DNA of 64,000 nt from Agromyces sp. S2-1-8 (GTDB taxonomy: Bacteria; Actinomycetota; Actinomycetes; Actinomycetales; Microbacteriaceae). The notes under the pieces were generated by a model that saw nothing but the letters and a program-made list of their open reading frames with translations, was not told the DNA's origin and searched no databases. The position numbers and the translations under genes were made by a program. Numbering within the stretch: the stretch's first letter is position 1; each line of letters begins with the position of its first letter. The DNA is taken from the NCBI RefSeq assembly GCF_021129215.1, contig NZ_JAJOLP010000001.1, forward strand, positions 3,410,001-3,474,000, written 5' to 3'. This document shows positions 8,094-16,759 of the stretch, piece after piece.

Positions 8094-9536
8094 ATGAAGG
8101 CAGGCTCCCCCGATCTCGCGACCCTCGGCCACCGCATCCGCCATTTCCGCGGCGAGCGCGGGCTCACCCTCGACCAGCTCGGCGACGCGGTCGGCATGGC
8201 CGGCAGCCAGCTCTCGCTCATCGAGAACGGCAAGCGCGAGCCGAAGCTCTCGACGCTCGACGCGCTCGCGGCCGCCCTCGGGGTCGAGCTCTCCGACCTG
8301 CTCTCGCGCGAGGCGCCGAGCCGCCGCGCGGCCCTCGAGCTCGAGCTCGGCCGCGCGCAGACCGGCCAGTTGTACGCGAGCCTCGGGCTGCCGGCCGTGA
8401 AGCCCTCGCGCGGCATCTCCGACGAGACGCTCGAGGCGATCGTCGGGCTGCACCGCGAACTGCAACGGCGTGCATCCGAGGCGATCGCCACCCCCGAAGA
8501 GGCCCGGCGTGCCAACACCGACCAGCGCGAGCGCATGCGCGCGCGGCACAACTACCTGCCCGACATCGAGGCCCTCGCCGAGGAGCAGGTGCGCGCCTCG
8601 GGCCACCGGTCCGGCGCGCTCACCCACCGGGAGGTCGGCGTGATGGCCGAGCGGCTCGGCTTCCAGCTCATCTACGTCGACGACCTGCCCGACTCCACCC
8701 GCTCGATCACCGACCTCGCCAACGGGCGCATCTACCTGCCGCCGGCCTCGATCCCGGGCGGGCACGGGCTGCGTTCGATGGCGCTCCAGGCGATGGCGCA
8801 CCGGCTGCTCGGCCACACGCCGCCCGCGAGCTACGACGAGTTCCTCTGGCAGCGGCTCGAGATCAACTACTTCGCCGCGGCGTGCCTCATGCCCCAGGAG
8901 GCGTCGGTCACGTTCCTGCAGGAGGCGAAGAAGGAGAAGCGGCTCGCGATCGAGGACTTCCGCGACGCGTTCGGCGTGACGCACGAGGCCGCCGCCCTGC
9001 GGTTCACGAACCTCGCGACCGAGCACCTCGACATGACGCTGCACTTCCTCAGGGTGAACGGCGACGGGGCGTTGCTCAAGGGCTACGAGAACGACGGCCT
9101 GCCGCTGCCGACCGACGTGACCGGGTCGATCGAGGGCCAGTGGGTGTGCAAGCAGTGGAGCGCGCGCACCGCGTTCGAGCACACCAACCGCACGACCGAG
9201 AACTACCAGTACACCGACACCCCGGCGGGCACCTTCTGGTGCGCGACCCAGACCGGGCGAACGGATGCCGCGGAGTTCTCGATCACGGTCGGCGTCCCGT
9301 TCGCGCAGGCCAAGTGGTTCCGCGGCCGCGAGACCACGGTGCGCGCGGTGTCGACCTGCCCCGACGAGTCGTGCTGCCGCCGGGCGCCGTCGGGGCTCGC
9401 CGAGCGCTGGGCCGGGCGGGCGTGGCCGAGTGCCAGGTTGCACGCGCACGTGCTCTCGCCGCTGCCGTCGGGCACCTTCCCCGGGGTCGACGACGTCTCG
9501 GTCTACGAGTTCCTCGAGGCGCACGCCGAGCAGTAG
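8094..9536 (+). CDS. ramB: RamB-like short-chain fatty acyl (ScfR family) transcriptional regulator
   Basis: 480 aa. The N-terminal XRE-type helix-turn-helix (residues about 11-66, [20 protein letters not shown] with [13 protein letters not shown]) is followed by an IrrE/ImmA-like segment (about 190-310). The Cys-containing C-terminal domain has a CP-x-ESC-like cluster ([11 protein letters not shown]). This three-part layout and length match RamB of Corynebacterium and Rv0465c, regulators of acetate and propionate metabolism. The HExxH-like peptidase motif is degenerate (AMAHRLLGH). Its position divergent from pckG and in the same region as acs (57018) fits a carbon-switch role. The ATG directly follows the operator and -10 box, so the mRNA is likely leaderless. 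Confidence 0.85.
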   Translation: MKAGSPDLATLGHRIRHFRGERGLTLDQLGDAVGMAGSQLSLIENGKREPKLSTLDALAAALGVELSDLLSREAPSRRAALELELGRAQTGQLYASLGLPAVKPSRGISDETLEAIVGLHRELQRRASEAIATPEEARRANTDQRERMRARHNYLPDIEALAEEQVRASGHRSGALTHREVGVMAERLGFQLIYVDDLPDSTRSITDLANGRIYLPPASIPGGHGLRSMALQAMAHRLLGHTPPASYDEFLWQRLEINYFAAACLMPQEASVTFLQEAKKEKRLAIEDFRDAFGVTHEAAALRFTNLATEHLDMTLHFLRVNGDGALLKGYENDGLPLPTDVTGSIEGQWVCKQWSARTAFEHTNRTTENYQYTDTPAGTFWCATQTGRTDAAEFSITVGVPFAQAKWFRGRETTVRAVSTCPDESCCRRAPSGLAERWAGRAWPSARLHAHVLSPLPSGTFPGVDDVSVYEFLEAHAEQ

Positions 9537-9565
9537 GCGGCGACTTCCGCTGACGGCCTCTTCGT

Positions 9566-9662
9566 CCGAACAGGCACTTCTCCGTCGCCACACCGGGCCG
9601 AGACCTGCGCGGTACGGCGGGTCGCGCGGATGCGCCTGTTCGGTCGCGCACCGGGCCGGGAC
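9566..9662. repeat. Composite intergenic repeat before the padR promoter
   Basis: CCGAACAGGC (9566-9575) and GCCTGTTCGG (9634-9643) are perfect 10-bp inverted repeats, and CACCGGGCCGAGAC (9591-9604) recurs with one change at 9649-9662. The unit lies between ramB and padR. It has no coding potential I trust. It might be a ramB terminator region or the remains of a small repeat element. Confidence 0.45.
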
Positions 9663-9685
9663 AACCACACGCAATGAAGTTTCTA

Positions 9686-9714
9686 TTGCATTAGTGTGTG
9701 TCGCACAGTATCGT
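9686..9714 (+). promoter_or_regulatory. SigA-type promoter of padR, leaderless
   Basis: TTGCAT (9686-9691), 17 bases, TATCGT (9709-9714), then 7 bases to the ATG at 9722. No Shine-Dalgarno is present, so the message is probably leaderless. The spacer contains the near-palindrome TGTGTCGCACA (9697-9707), a possible operator for the PadR protein itself. Confidence 0.65.
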
Positions 9715-9721
9715 ATCAGCC

Positions 9722-10063
9722 ATGAACACCGATGAGACGACCGCCGGGCACCTGCAAGAGCTGCGCCGCGGCACCGTCGTGCTCGCCTGCCTCGTCCGGC
9801 TGCGCACGCCCGACTACGGCTACGCACTGCTCGAGTCGCTCAACGCGCTCGGCATCCTCGTCGACGCGAACACGCTCTACCCGCTGCTGCGTCGCCTCGA
9901 GAAGCAGGGCCTGCTGACGAGCGAGTGGAACACCGACGAGGCACGGCCCCGCAAGTTCTATCGCACGAGCCCGACCGGCGTTGAACTCGCCGACACCCTC
10001 ATGACCGACTGGCGACGCATCGACGACGCGCTCGCCGGCCTCACCGACGGAGACGAATCATGA
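9722..10063 (+). CDS. PadR-family transcriptional regulator
   Basis: 113 aa winged-helix repressor of the short PadR type. The core [49 protein letters not shown] (quoted in part) carries the invariant YPLLRRLE segment of recognition helix and wing, followed by [10 protein letters not shown]. It has no long C-terminal dimerisation arm, typical of PadR s2-like proteins paired with membrane proteins. The stop overlaps the next start as ATGA (10060-10063), so it is translationally coupled to the membrane protein. It probably senses an envelope stress or drug and represses the pair. The ATG choice is supported by a -10 at the leaderless distance. Confidence 0.88.
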   Translation: MNTDETTAGHLQELRRGTVVLACLVRLRTPDYGYALLESLNALGILVDANTLYPLLRRLEKQGLLTSEWNTDEARPRKFYRTSPTGVELADTLMTDWRRIDDALAGLTDGDES

Positions 10064-11037
10064 CCGCGAACACCCTCACCGACCGCTACGTGTGGGCCGC
10101 CGCCCGCAGCGTGCCCGAGGCCCAGCGCGACGAGCTCGAGCGCGAGCTGCGCGAGCGCATCGGCGACGCGAGCGACGCGCTCGTCGAGCAGGGGCGCACG
10201 CCGGCCGACGCCGAGCACGCCGCCCTCACCGCCCTCGGCGACCCGGCCGCCCTCGCCGCCGAGTACGTCGGCCGCCCGCTGCAGCTCATCGGGCCGCGCT
10301 ACTTCCTCGTCTGGTGGCGGCTGCTGAAGTTCCTGCTCGCGGTCGTGCTCCCGATCGCCGTCGCGGCGGTCACGCTCGGCCAGCTGCTCTCGGGCGCCGA
10401 TGTCGACGAGGTCATCGGCAGCGCCGTTGCGGGCGCGTTCTCGATCGCCGTGCATCTCGGCTTCTGGACGACGCTCGTGTTCGCGATCCTCGAGCGCACG
10501 CCCGCGGCCGCCGGCCAGCGCGGCATCGACCTCGAGTGGAAGCCCGAGATGCTGCCGCAGATCGCCGAGGACGGTCGCACCAACCGGCTCGTCGACCTCG
10601 TCGCCTCGCTCGTGCTGCTCGGCATCTTCGGCGTGCTGCTCGTCATGCAGCAGTTCGGCCTGCCGTGGGTCGACGCGCTCTCGTCGATGCCCCTGCTCGA
10701 CCCCGCCCTGTGGAGCTTCTGGCTGCCGTACTTCCTCGTGCTCATCGTGCTCGAGGCGGCGTTCGCGGTCGCCGTGTACCTCCGTGGCTGGACCTGGGGC
10801 CTCGCCGGCGCGAACCTCGTGCTCGGCGCCGCGTGGGTCGTGCCCGGCCTCTGGCTCTACGCGACCGGGCAGCTCTTCAACCCCGCCGCGCTCGAGGCCG
10901 TCGGGTGGCCGTGGGGCGATGCCGGCGAGGTGATCGCGCCGATCGCCGTCGTGGTCGTGATCGCGGGCGCCGCGTGGGACGTCATCGAAGGCTTCATCAA
11001 GGCGGCGCGCTCCCAGCAGCGCATCACGGCGGCCTGA
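10060..11037 (+). CDS. PadR-linked membrane protein with N-terminal permease-prefix domain
   Basis: 325 aa. Residues 1-75 form a helical cytoplasmic segment (RSVPEAQRDELERELRERIGD..LTALGDPAALAAEYVGRP) of the HAAS or permease-prefix type that accompanies PadR regulators. Seven or so hydrophobic segments follow (starts near 88, 125, 180, 215, 240, 265 and 295). The two-gene PadR plus prefix-domain membrane protein arrangement is common in Gram-positive bacteria, and the membrane partner is thought to be controlled by, or signal to, PadR. Its own transport or sensing activity is unknown. The 4-base overlap with padR fixes the start at 10060. Confidence 0.75.
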   Translation: MTANTLTDRYVWAAARSVPEAQRDELERELRERIGDASDALVEQGRTPADAEHAALTALGDPAALAAEYVGRPLQLIGPRYFLVWWRLLKFLLAVVLPIAVAAVTLGQLLSGADVDEVIGSAVAGAFSIAVHLGFWTTLVFAILERTPAAAGQRGIDLEWKPEMLPQIAEDGRTNRLVDLVASLVLLGIFGVLLVMQQFGLPWVDALSSMPLLDPALWSFWLPYFLVLIVLEAAFAVAVYLRGWTWGLAGANLVLGAAWVVPGLWLYATGQLFNPAALEAVGWPWGDAGEVIAPIAVVVVIAGAAWDVIEGFIKAARSQQRITAA

Positions 11038-11050
11038 GCACCGCAGAGCC

Positions 11051-11098
11051 GGATGCCTCGGGGCCGGCGATCGATCGATCGCCGGCCCCGAGGCATCC
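11051..11098. terminator. Perfect 48-bp palindrome, bidirectional terminator
   Basis: Bases 11051-11074 are the exact reverse complement of 11075-11098. The outer 11 bases on each side are the dispersed GGATGCCTCGG element, and the centre is GATCGATCGATC. It lies 13 bases after one gene and 21 bases before the stop of the convergent SDR gene, so it can terminate both. Confidence 0.85.
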
Positions 11099-11119
11099 TC
11101 GTCGTGGAGTGCCGCCCGC

Positions 11120-11908
11120 CTACTTCGGCTGCATGCGGATCGCGCCGTCGAGCCGGATCACCTCGCCGTTCAGCATCGGGTTGGCGATGATCGACCGCAC
11201 GAGCGCGGCGTACTCGGTCGGGTGGCCGAGCCGCGAGGGGTGCGGCACCTGCGCCTCGAGCGAGGCCCGCACCTCGTCCGGCATGCCGGCCATCATCGGC
11301 GTCTCGAAGATGCCCGGCGCGATCGTCATGACGCGGATGAGCAGCTTCGACAGGTCGCGCGCGATCGGCAGGGTCATGCCGGCGACGCCGGCCTTCGACG
11401 CCGAGTAGGCGGCCTGGCCGATCTGCCCGTCGAAGGCGGCGACCGACGCCGTGTTGACGATGACGCCGCGCTCGGCCGTCGCAGGTCCGCCGGGCAGCGA
11501 CGAGGTGACGGGCTCGTTCGCGGCCATCGCCGCAGCGGCGAGGCGGGTCACGTTGAACGTGCCGACGAGGTTCACCCGGATCGTGCGCTCGAACGCGTCG
11601 AGCGGGCCCGCACCGTCACGGCCGACCGTGCGGTTCGCCGTCACGATGCCGGCGCAGTTGACCGCCACGCGGAGCGGCGCGATCGCCGAAGCGGCGTCGA
11701 CCGCGGCCTGCACCTCGGCCTCGTTCGCGACGTCGGCGGGCACGAACCGGGCTCGCTCGCCGAGTTCGGCGGCCGCCTCCTCGCCGCGGGGCCCGGGCAG
11801 GTCGATGACGACGACCGAGGCTCCGCCGTCGATGAGGGCGCGCGCCGTCGCACGCCCGAGGCCGGAGGCCCCGCCGGTGACGATCGCGGATACGCCGGTG
11901 AGTTCCAT
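11120..11908 (-). CDS. SDR-family 3-hydroxyacyl-CoA dehydrogenase (17-beta-HSD10 type)
   Basis: 262 aa short-chain dehydrogenase. The cofactor loop is [10 protein letters not shown] (residues about 11-20), the NAG-equivalent is NCAG (near 85), the catalytic Ser is in [14 protein letters not shown] (near 150) and the YxxxK motif is YSASK (near 165). The closing residues, [14 protein letters not shown] and [12 protein letters not shown], match HSD10-type 3-hydroxyacyl-CoA dehydrogenases that oxidise 3-hydroxyacyl-CoA with NAD in beta-oxidation. The start at 11908 follows AAGGAGC at a good distance. It lies downstream of a thiolase on the same strand, which supports a fatty-acid or branched-chain acyl-CoA role. 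Confidence 0.87.
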   Translation of the reverse strand: MELTGVSAIVTGGASGLGRATARALIDGGASVVVIDLPGPRGEEAAAELGERARFVPADVANEAEVQAAVDAASAIAPLRVAVNCAGIVTANRTVGRDGAGPLDAFERTIRVNLVGTFNVTRLAAAAMAANEPVTSSLPGGPATAERGVIVNTASVAAFDGQIGQAAYSASKAGVAGMTLPIARDLSKLLIRVMTIAPGIFETPMMAGMPDEVRASLEAQVPHPSRLGHPTEYAALVRSIIANPMLNGEVIRLDGAIRMQPK

Positions 11909-12044
11909 GTGTGCTCCTTCGTTGGTGTGGTCGCCGAGCGTTTCCATTCGAACCGGATGTCTCCGCTGCCGCGGCGACGCCCGGTCGAAACGGCAACACT
12001 CGATGAACCGGAGTGGGTGGTGGGTGGTGGGTGGGGCGGGTCGG

Positions 12045-13220
12045 TCAGAGGCGCTCGATGACGGTGGCGTTCGCCATGCCGCCGCCCTCGCACATCGTCT
12101 GCAGGCCGTAGCGGCCACCGGTCGCCTCGAGCTGGTTGACGAGGGTCGTGAGCAGGCGCGTGCCGCTCGATCCGAGCGCGTGGCCGAGGGCGATCGCGCC
12201 GCCGCGCGGGTTGAGCTTCGAGGCATCCGCCCCGGTGTCGGCGAGCCAGGCGAGCGGCACCGACGCGAACGCCTCGTTGACCTCGTAGGCGTCGATGTCG
12301 TCGTGCGTCAGTCCCGCGCGCCCGAGCACCTTCGCCGTCGCCGGGATGACGCCCGTCAGCATGTACAGCGGGTCGCTGCCGACGACCGAGAACGCGCGGA
12401 ACCGCGCCCGGGGCTCGAGTCCGAGCTGCGACGCGCGCTCGGCGCTCATGATGAGCGCGGCCGAGGCGCCGTCGGTGAGCGGCGACGAGTTGCCGGGCGT
12501 GATGCGCCAGTCGATCTCGGGGAAGCGCGACGCGAGCTCGTCGGTGCGGAACGCCGCGTCGAGTCCGGCGAGCGACTCCACGCTCGTGCCGGGCCGCACC
12601 GTCTCGTCGGTGAGGGAGTCGATGCCGGGCACCGGCACGAGTTCGGTCGCGAACGCCCCCGACTCGGCCGCGGCGGCCGCGAGCTCGTGCGAGTGCGCGG
12701 CGAACGCGTCGAGCTCGTCGCGCGAGAACCCCCATTTCGCGGCGATGAGCTCGGCCGAGACGCCCTGGTTCACGAGCCCCTCGGGGTACCGGTGACGCAG
12801 TCGCGAACCGAACGGGTCGGCGCCCGCGGCGCTCGTGCCGAGCGGCACCCGGCTCATCGACTCGACCCCGCAGGCGATCACGATGTCGGCGCTGCCCGAG
12901 ATGACGGCCTGCGCCGCGAAGGTCGCCGCCTGCTGGCTCGATCCGCACTGACGGTCGATCGTGGTGCCGGGCACGTGCTCGGGGAAGCCGGCCGCGAGCA
13001 CGGCGTTCCGCGTGATGTTGTAGCTCTGCTCGCCGATCTGGCTGACGCAGCCGCCGATGACGTCGTCGATGAGGGCCGGGTCGAGGTCGCTGCGCGAGAC
13101 GAGCGTGTCGAGCACGCCCGCGAGCAGGTCGACCGGGTGCACGCCCGAGAGGAGTCCGCCCGGCTTTCCGCGCCCGACCGGGGTGCGCACGACATCGACG
13201 ATCACGGCTTCGCTGCTCAT
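12045..13220 (-). CDS. Acetyl-CoA acetyltransferase family thiolase
   Basis: 391 aa. Nucleophilic Cys92 sits in [17 protein letters not shown] (near 315) and the His block [16 protein letters not shown] (near 340) are present, and the second active-site Cys is in [10 protein letters not shown] near the C-terminus. This set defines degradative thiolases that cleave 3-ketoacyl-CoA with CoA. The start is ATG 13220. The SDR dehydrogenase follows on the same strand after 136 bases, giving the last two steps of a beta-oxidation spiral in order. Chain-length preference is not evident; no acyl-CoA dehydrogenase or enoyl-CoA hydratase is in this window. Confidence 0.9.
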   Translation of the reverse strand: MSSEAVIVDVVRTPVGRGKPGGLLSGVHPVDLLAGVLDTLVSRSDLDPALIDDVIGGCVSQIGEQSYNITRNAVLAAGFPEHVPGTTIDRQCGSSQQAATFAAQAVISGSADIVIACGVESMSRVPLGTSAAGADPFGSRLRHRYPEGLVNQGVSAELIAAKWGFSRDELDAFAAHSHELAAAAAESGAFATELVPVPGIDSLTDETVRPGTSVESLAGLDAAFRTDELASRFPEIDWRITPGNSSPLTDGASAALIMSAERASQLGLEPRARFRAFSVVGSDPLYMLTGVIPATAKVLGRAGLTHDDIDAYEVNEAFASVPLAWLADTGADASKLNPRGGAIALGHALGSSGTRLLTTLVNQLEATGGRYGLQTMCEGGGMANATVIERL

Positions 13221-13241
13221 GGCTCCAGCCTATGTCGGGTT

Positions 13242-13284
13242 CAGTGCTCGCCCGGATGGCGGTGGCGGAGCCGGCGCGTAGCGT
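13242..13284 (+). promoter_or_regulatory. Promoter of paralogues B and C, same architecture as at 4041
   Basis: CAGTGC (13242-13247), 5 bases, CGGATGG (13253-13259), 19 bases, TAGCGT (13279-13284): the three blocks and both spacings are identical to those before paralogue A. The ATG is 28 bases further, preceded by AGAGGAG. Confidence 0.55.
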
Positions 13285-13311
13285 GCGTCGCGTCGCCGAG
13301 AGGAGCTCACG

Positions 13312-14175
13312 ATGTCCGAGATGCCTGCGCACCCCGATACCCCCGGCGAGCCGCCGAGTTCGCTCGCGCCCCTCGCCGACTGGCTCCGTGATCGCACTCC
13401 GCCGATCCGTCCCGACTGGCCGCCAACCGGATCCGAACCGGTGCGCGACCTTCGAATCACCCGGTTCTCGGAGCTGCAGCGGGCGATCCTCGAATGGCTC
13501 GACGGTTGGCGGTCGATCTGCCTGCCTCCCTTCATCGAGGGGTCGCACGTGCACTCCTCCGACGTCGGCTGGTTCACGGCGCGCGAGCTCGGCAACGGGT
13601 TCGCCTACAACGGCTGGCTGTCGGCCACCGGTTCGCCCATGCTCGCATGGAGCGGATGGCGGTCACAGGTCGTGCTGCCCGCACCGACGGTCGACGGGCG
13701 GCTCCACTACCGGTTCCGCGTGGCGGGCGGGTTCACCGGTGCCGCGGACGGCACCGTGGTCGTCGCGCACACGGCACGCACCGCAGCAGTGGCCGACGAG
13801 GTCACGGCGACGCCCTTCCTCACCGCCGAGTGGCAGCAGGCGCGCCCCGCGGGCGCTTGGGCGTCGACCAATCCGGCCGGCGGGCCGCAGCGGCTCGCCG
13901 CCGACGGGGAGGCCGTCATCGAGTCGTCGATCCGCGTGAAGGCCGGCGCGACGCCCGAGATCGCCGTCGGGCTGTCCGCCGACATCCTCGTGCACGACGG
14001 ATGGGTCATGCTCGAACAGGGCGATTCGAACCGGCTCCGCATGGACGGCAGGACGGGCCGCGGATGCATCGACTACCGCTACGTGCCCGACCGGCTCGAG
14101 GCGATCGTGGCGGATCTCGCGGAACTTCGCCGTCTTCGCGACGGGATGCCGCCGACGGAGGACGACCGTGCCTGA
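13312..14175 (+). CDS. Unknown protein, paralogue B of a three-member family
   Basis: 287 aa, soluble, not recognised. It aligns by eye along its length with the proteins at 4141 and 14168: RAILEWLDGWRSICLPPF near residue 55, RLHYRFRVAGGF near 130, ATPFLTAEWQQARPAG near 165, EAVIESSIRVKAGATPEIAVGLSADILVHDGWVMLEQG (in parts) near 200-240. A proline-rich start, SSLAPLADWLRDRTPPIRP, resembles the start of paralogue C (SPLQPFADWREGRIPIQP), so B and C are closer to each other than to A. It overlaps C by 8 bases and is translationally coupled to it. Shine-Dalgarno AGAGGAG lies upstream. It might be an immunity, effector or carbohydrate-related beta protein, but nothing in the sequence decides this. 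Confidence 0.8.
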   Translation: MSEMPAHPDTPGEPPSSLAPLADWLRDRTPPIRPDWPPTGSEPVRDLRITRFSELQRAILEWLDGWRSICLPPFIEGSHVHSSDVGWFTARELGNGFAYNGWLSATGSPMLAWSGWRSQVVLPAPTVDGRLHYRFRVAGGFTGAADGTVVVAHTARTAAVADEVTATPFLTAEWQQARPAGAWASTNPAGGPQRLAADGEAVIESSIRVKAGATPEIAVGLSADILVHDGWVMLEQGDSNRLRMDGRTGRGCIDYRYVPDRLEAIVADLAELRRLRDGMPPTEDDRA

Positions 14176-14980
14176 ACCGGATCCCTTCACCGAAGTGCCC
14201 GAACCGCCCTCGCCCCTCCAGCCGTTCGCCGACTGGAGGGAGGGCCGGATCCCGATCCAGCCCGAGAAGCCCGGCGACCCCCGGCCCGAGTCACGGGCGA
14301 CACAATTCTCGGCGTGGCAACGCGAGTTGCACCGCTGGCTCGTCACATGGGAGGTCGTACGAGCGGAACCGTACGGAGCACCGGCCGTTGCGCCGTCGGG
14401 AATGACCGTGATCGACCGGCCGGGCCCGTGCATGTCCCTCTCCGGTGTGGTCGCGACCGACCCCGACGAGGAACCCCGGACGATCCGACTCAGCCGCCGC
14501 GGACTCGCCATCGTGCCTGCGCTTTCGGCGCTCGAGACCGTGTTCGTCCGGTTCAGGGCGCATGGCCAGATCGATGGCCGGGCCGACGACGGCCTCGTCG
14601 TTGCTCGGCACTCCGCCGCTTGGGCGGTCACGGCCGACGGCACCGACCCGTTCGCCGCTCCGGAATTCGAGCAGGCTCGGCGCATCCTCGCCGAGGTGCA
14701 TTCGAGCGGCCCGGGTCCGCGCACGGTCGACGCAGCCGGCACGGTCGAGATCGAGGCGGCGATCGTGGCGACGCCGCCCGATCCGGTGCTGATCGGCGTC
14801 GAGGTGGCCACCGAGATCCTGCTGCACGGCGCCATCCTCGAACTCGCACCGCTCGGGTCGCTGGGTACGAAGGCGAAGCTCGCCGCATTCGACGGCAGCC
14901 CGTTCCTCGAGTTCCGACGCGTCGATGCCGACGTCGACGACCTCGTCGCTGCCCTCGCACTGCCGCGGCTCTCACCCTGA
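14168..14980 (+). CDS. Unknown protein, paralogue C of a three-member family
   Basis: 270 aa, GTG start at 14168 overlapping paralogue B by 8 bases. It shares with B the opening PLQPFADWREGRIPIQP, the FSAWQRELHRWLVTWE block near residue 50, TVFVRFRAHGQIDG near 125, TDPFAAPEFEQARR near 160, and a GTVEIEAAIVATPPDPVLIGVEVATEILLHG region near 195 (quoted in part). The DGWV loop of A and B is replaced by GAILEL, so this copy is the most diverged. No signal peptide, membrane segment or known motif is seen. The pair B-C looks like a tandem duplication. Confidence 0.78.
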   Translation: MPEPDPFTEVPEPPSPLQPFADWREGRIPIQPEKPGDPRPESRATQFSAWQRELHRWLVTWEVVRAEPYGAPAVAPSGMTVIDRPGPCMSLSGVVATDPDEEPRTIRLSRRGLAIVPALSALETVFVRFRAHGQIDGRADDGLVVARHSAAWAVTADGTDPFAAPEFEQARRILAEVHSSGPGPRTVDAAGTVEIEAAIVATPPDPVLIGVEVATEILLHGAILELAPLGSLGTKAKLAAFDGSPFLEFRRVDADVDDLVAALALPRLSP

Positions 14981-14998
14981 GCGCCCGCCCCGGACGAC

Positions 14999-15034
14999 GG
15001 ATGCCCCGCACGCGAACCCGCGCACGGGGCATCC
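14999..15034. terminator. Hairpin between convergent paralogue C and gap
   Basis: GGATGCCCCG (14999-15008) pairs with CGGGGCATCC (15025-15034), and after a 2-base mismatch CGCG pairs again. It sits 18 bases past the paralogue C stop and 16 bases before the convergent gap stop, so it likely serves both strands. Confidence 0.65.
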
Positions 15035-15050
15035 GCGATCGGAGCCGGGG

Positions 15051-16550
15051 TCAGCCGACGGGCGCGACCTCGCGCTCGAGCGACTCGAGCACGACCGGCC
15101 GGCGTGCCGGGAAGACGGTCGGGTGCGATCCCGCCATCGCCTCGATGACGCGCACGACCTGGCACGAGTAGCCGTACTCGTTGTCGTACCAGACGTAGAG
15201 CACCGCGTCGGTGCCGTCGGCGATCGTGGCGAGGCCGTCGACGATGCCGGCGCGATTCGAGCCGACGAAGTCGGTCGACACGACCTCGGGCGACTCGATG
15301 TAGTCGATCTGCTGCCGCAGCGGCGACGTCAGCGAGACCTGGCGGAGGTACCTGTTGATCTCGGCCTTCGATGCCGGCCGCTCGAGCTGCAGGTTGAGGA
15401 TCGCGAGCGACACGTCGGGCGTGGGCACGCGGATCGCCGAACCGGTGAGCCTGCCCTCGAGTTCGGGCAGCGCCTTCGACACGGCCTTGGCGGCACCGGT
15501 CTCGGTGATGACCATGTTGAGCGCCGCCGAGCGGCCCCGGCGGTCGCCCTTGTGGAAGTTGTCGATGAGGTTCTGGTCGTTCGTGAACGAGTGCACCGTC
15601 TCGACATGGCCGCGCACGACGCCGTAGGCGTCGTTGACGGCCTTCAGCACCGGGGTGATCGCGTTGGTCGTGCACGAGGCGGCCGAGAGGATGCGATCGG
15701 CGTCCGTGATGTCGTCGGTGTTGATGCCGTGCACGATGTTCTTGATCGCGCCCTTGCCGGGCGCGGTGAGCAGCACGCGCGAGACGCCCTTCGACTGCAG
15801 GTGCTGGCTGAGGCCGGCCTCGTCGCGCCAGCGGCCGGTGTTGTCGACGACGATCGCGTCGTCGATGCCGTACTCGGTGTAGTCGATCGTGGCCGGGTCG
15901 TTCGAGTAGATGACCTGGATGAGCGTGCCGTTGGCGAGGATCGTGTCGTTCTCCTCGTCGACCTCGATCGTGCCGGCGAAGGGGCCGTGCACCGAGTCGC
16001 GGCGCAGCAGGCTCGCGCGCTTCATGAGGTCGTTGTCGCTGCCCTTCCGCACGACGATCGCGCGGAGGCGCAGCCCCTGGCCCCCGCCCGAGTGGGCGAT
16101 GAGGATGCGGGCGAGCAGGCGCCCGATGCGGCCGAAGCCGTAGAGCACGACATCGGTGCCGGATGCCTCGGGCGAGGCGCCGCCCGCGACGGGCGCGATC
16201 TCGGCGCGCACGAAGTCCACGAGCTCGCGCGAGTCGCCGGTCGCCCGGGCGTCGGCGTAGCGGCTGACGATGCGGGCGATGTCGATCGAGGCGGGGCCGG
16301 GCTGGATCTCGCGGAGCGCCTCGAGCACGCGCATGGTGTCGGCGAGCTCGAGCTCGACGTCGCCGGCCTGGCGCGAGAAGCGGTGCGCCTTCAGCAGCTC
16401 GATGGCGGAGCGGTTGATGAGGCGGCGGCCGTGGATGGACGTCACCACCCCGTGGTCTCGGTACAGGCCGCCGATGAGCGGAATCATCCGCTCGGCGAGC
16501 TCCTCCTTGGCGATCCATTCGGCACGGCGGGCGTCGAACTCGTGGCTCAC
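15051..16550 (-). CDS. gapB: Glyceraldehyde-3-phosphate dehydrogenase, long (GapB-like) form
   Basis: 499 aa, about 150 residues longer than classical GAPDH. The N-terminal 130 residues (AEWIAKEELAERMIPLIGGLYRDHG..) are the helical extension of GapB of Corynebacterium and relatives. The NAD(P) fold begins at VVLYGFGRIGRLLAR (near 133). The catalytic Cys is in SAASCTTNAITPV (near 310), with the His in GHVETVHSFTNDQN. Such enzymes work mainly in the gluconeogenic direction. That fits the neighbouring pckG and RamB genes. GTG start at 16550 after AGAAGGAAG; a -10 TATGAT lies about 105 bases upstream. One dispersed element codes for PEASG in the linker between extension and catalytic part. Confidence 0.92.
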   Translation of the reverse strand: MSHEFDARRAEWIAKEELAERMIPLIGGLYRDHGVVTSIHGRRLINRSAIELLKAHRFSRQAGDVELELADTMRVLEALREIQPGPASIDIARIVSRYADARATGDSRELVDFVRAEIAPVAGGASPEASGTDVVLYGFGRIGRLLARILIAHSGGGQGLRLRAIVVRKGSDNDLMKRASLLRRDSVHGPFAGTIEVDEENDTILANGTLIQVIYSNDPATIDYTEYGIDDAIVVDNTGRWRDEAGLSQHLQSKGVSRVLLTAPGKGAIKNIVHGINTDDITDADRILSAASCTTNAITPVLKAVNDAYGVVRGHVETVHSFTNDQNLIDNFHKGDRRGRSAALNMVITETGAAKAVSKALPELEGRLTGSAIRVPTPDVSLAILNLQLERPASKAEINRYLRQVSLTSPLRQQIDYIESPEVVSTDFVGSNRAGIVDGLATIADGTDAVLYVWYDNEYGYSCQVVRVIEAMAGSHPTVFPARRPVVLESLEREVAPVG

Positions 16551-16759
16551 GGTCTTCCTTCTCGGCCGAGCGTACGTGGGCGTCGTCGACCAGGGTCGTG
16601 CGACTGCGTCTGCCGGTGGGCAGCGCTGGCCGCATTCTTTCCGGGGATGTCTCGATCATACGTGGACATTCATGCACGCTTGCTGTACATGACGTCGAAC
16701 GGATGCAACACGGCGCGACGGTGCGGCGACGGCGCGCGACCTCCGTACACTGCTGTCTC

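Noticed and set aside
6081-9827. Very long minus-strand open frame spanning pckG and ramB
   Set aside because: Only the part up to 7967 has pckG motifs and a Shine-Dalgarno. The rest is antisense to ramB and open only because of high GC in the third codon position.
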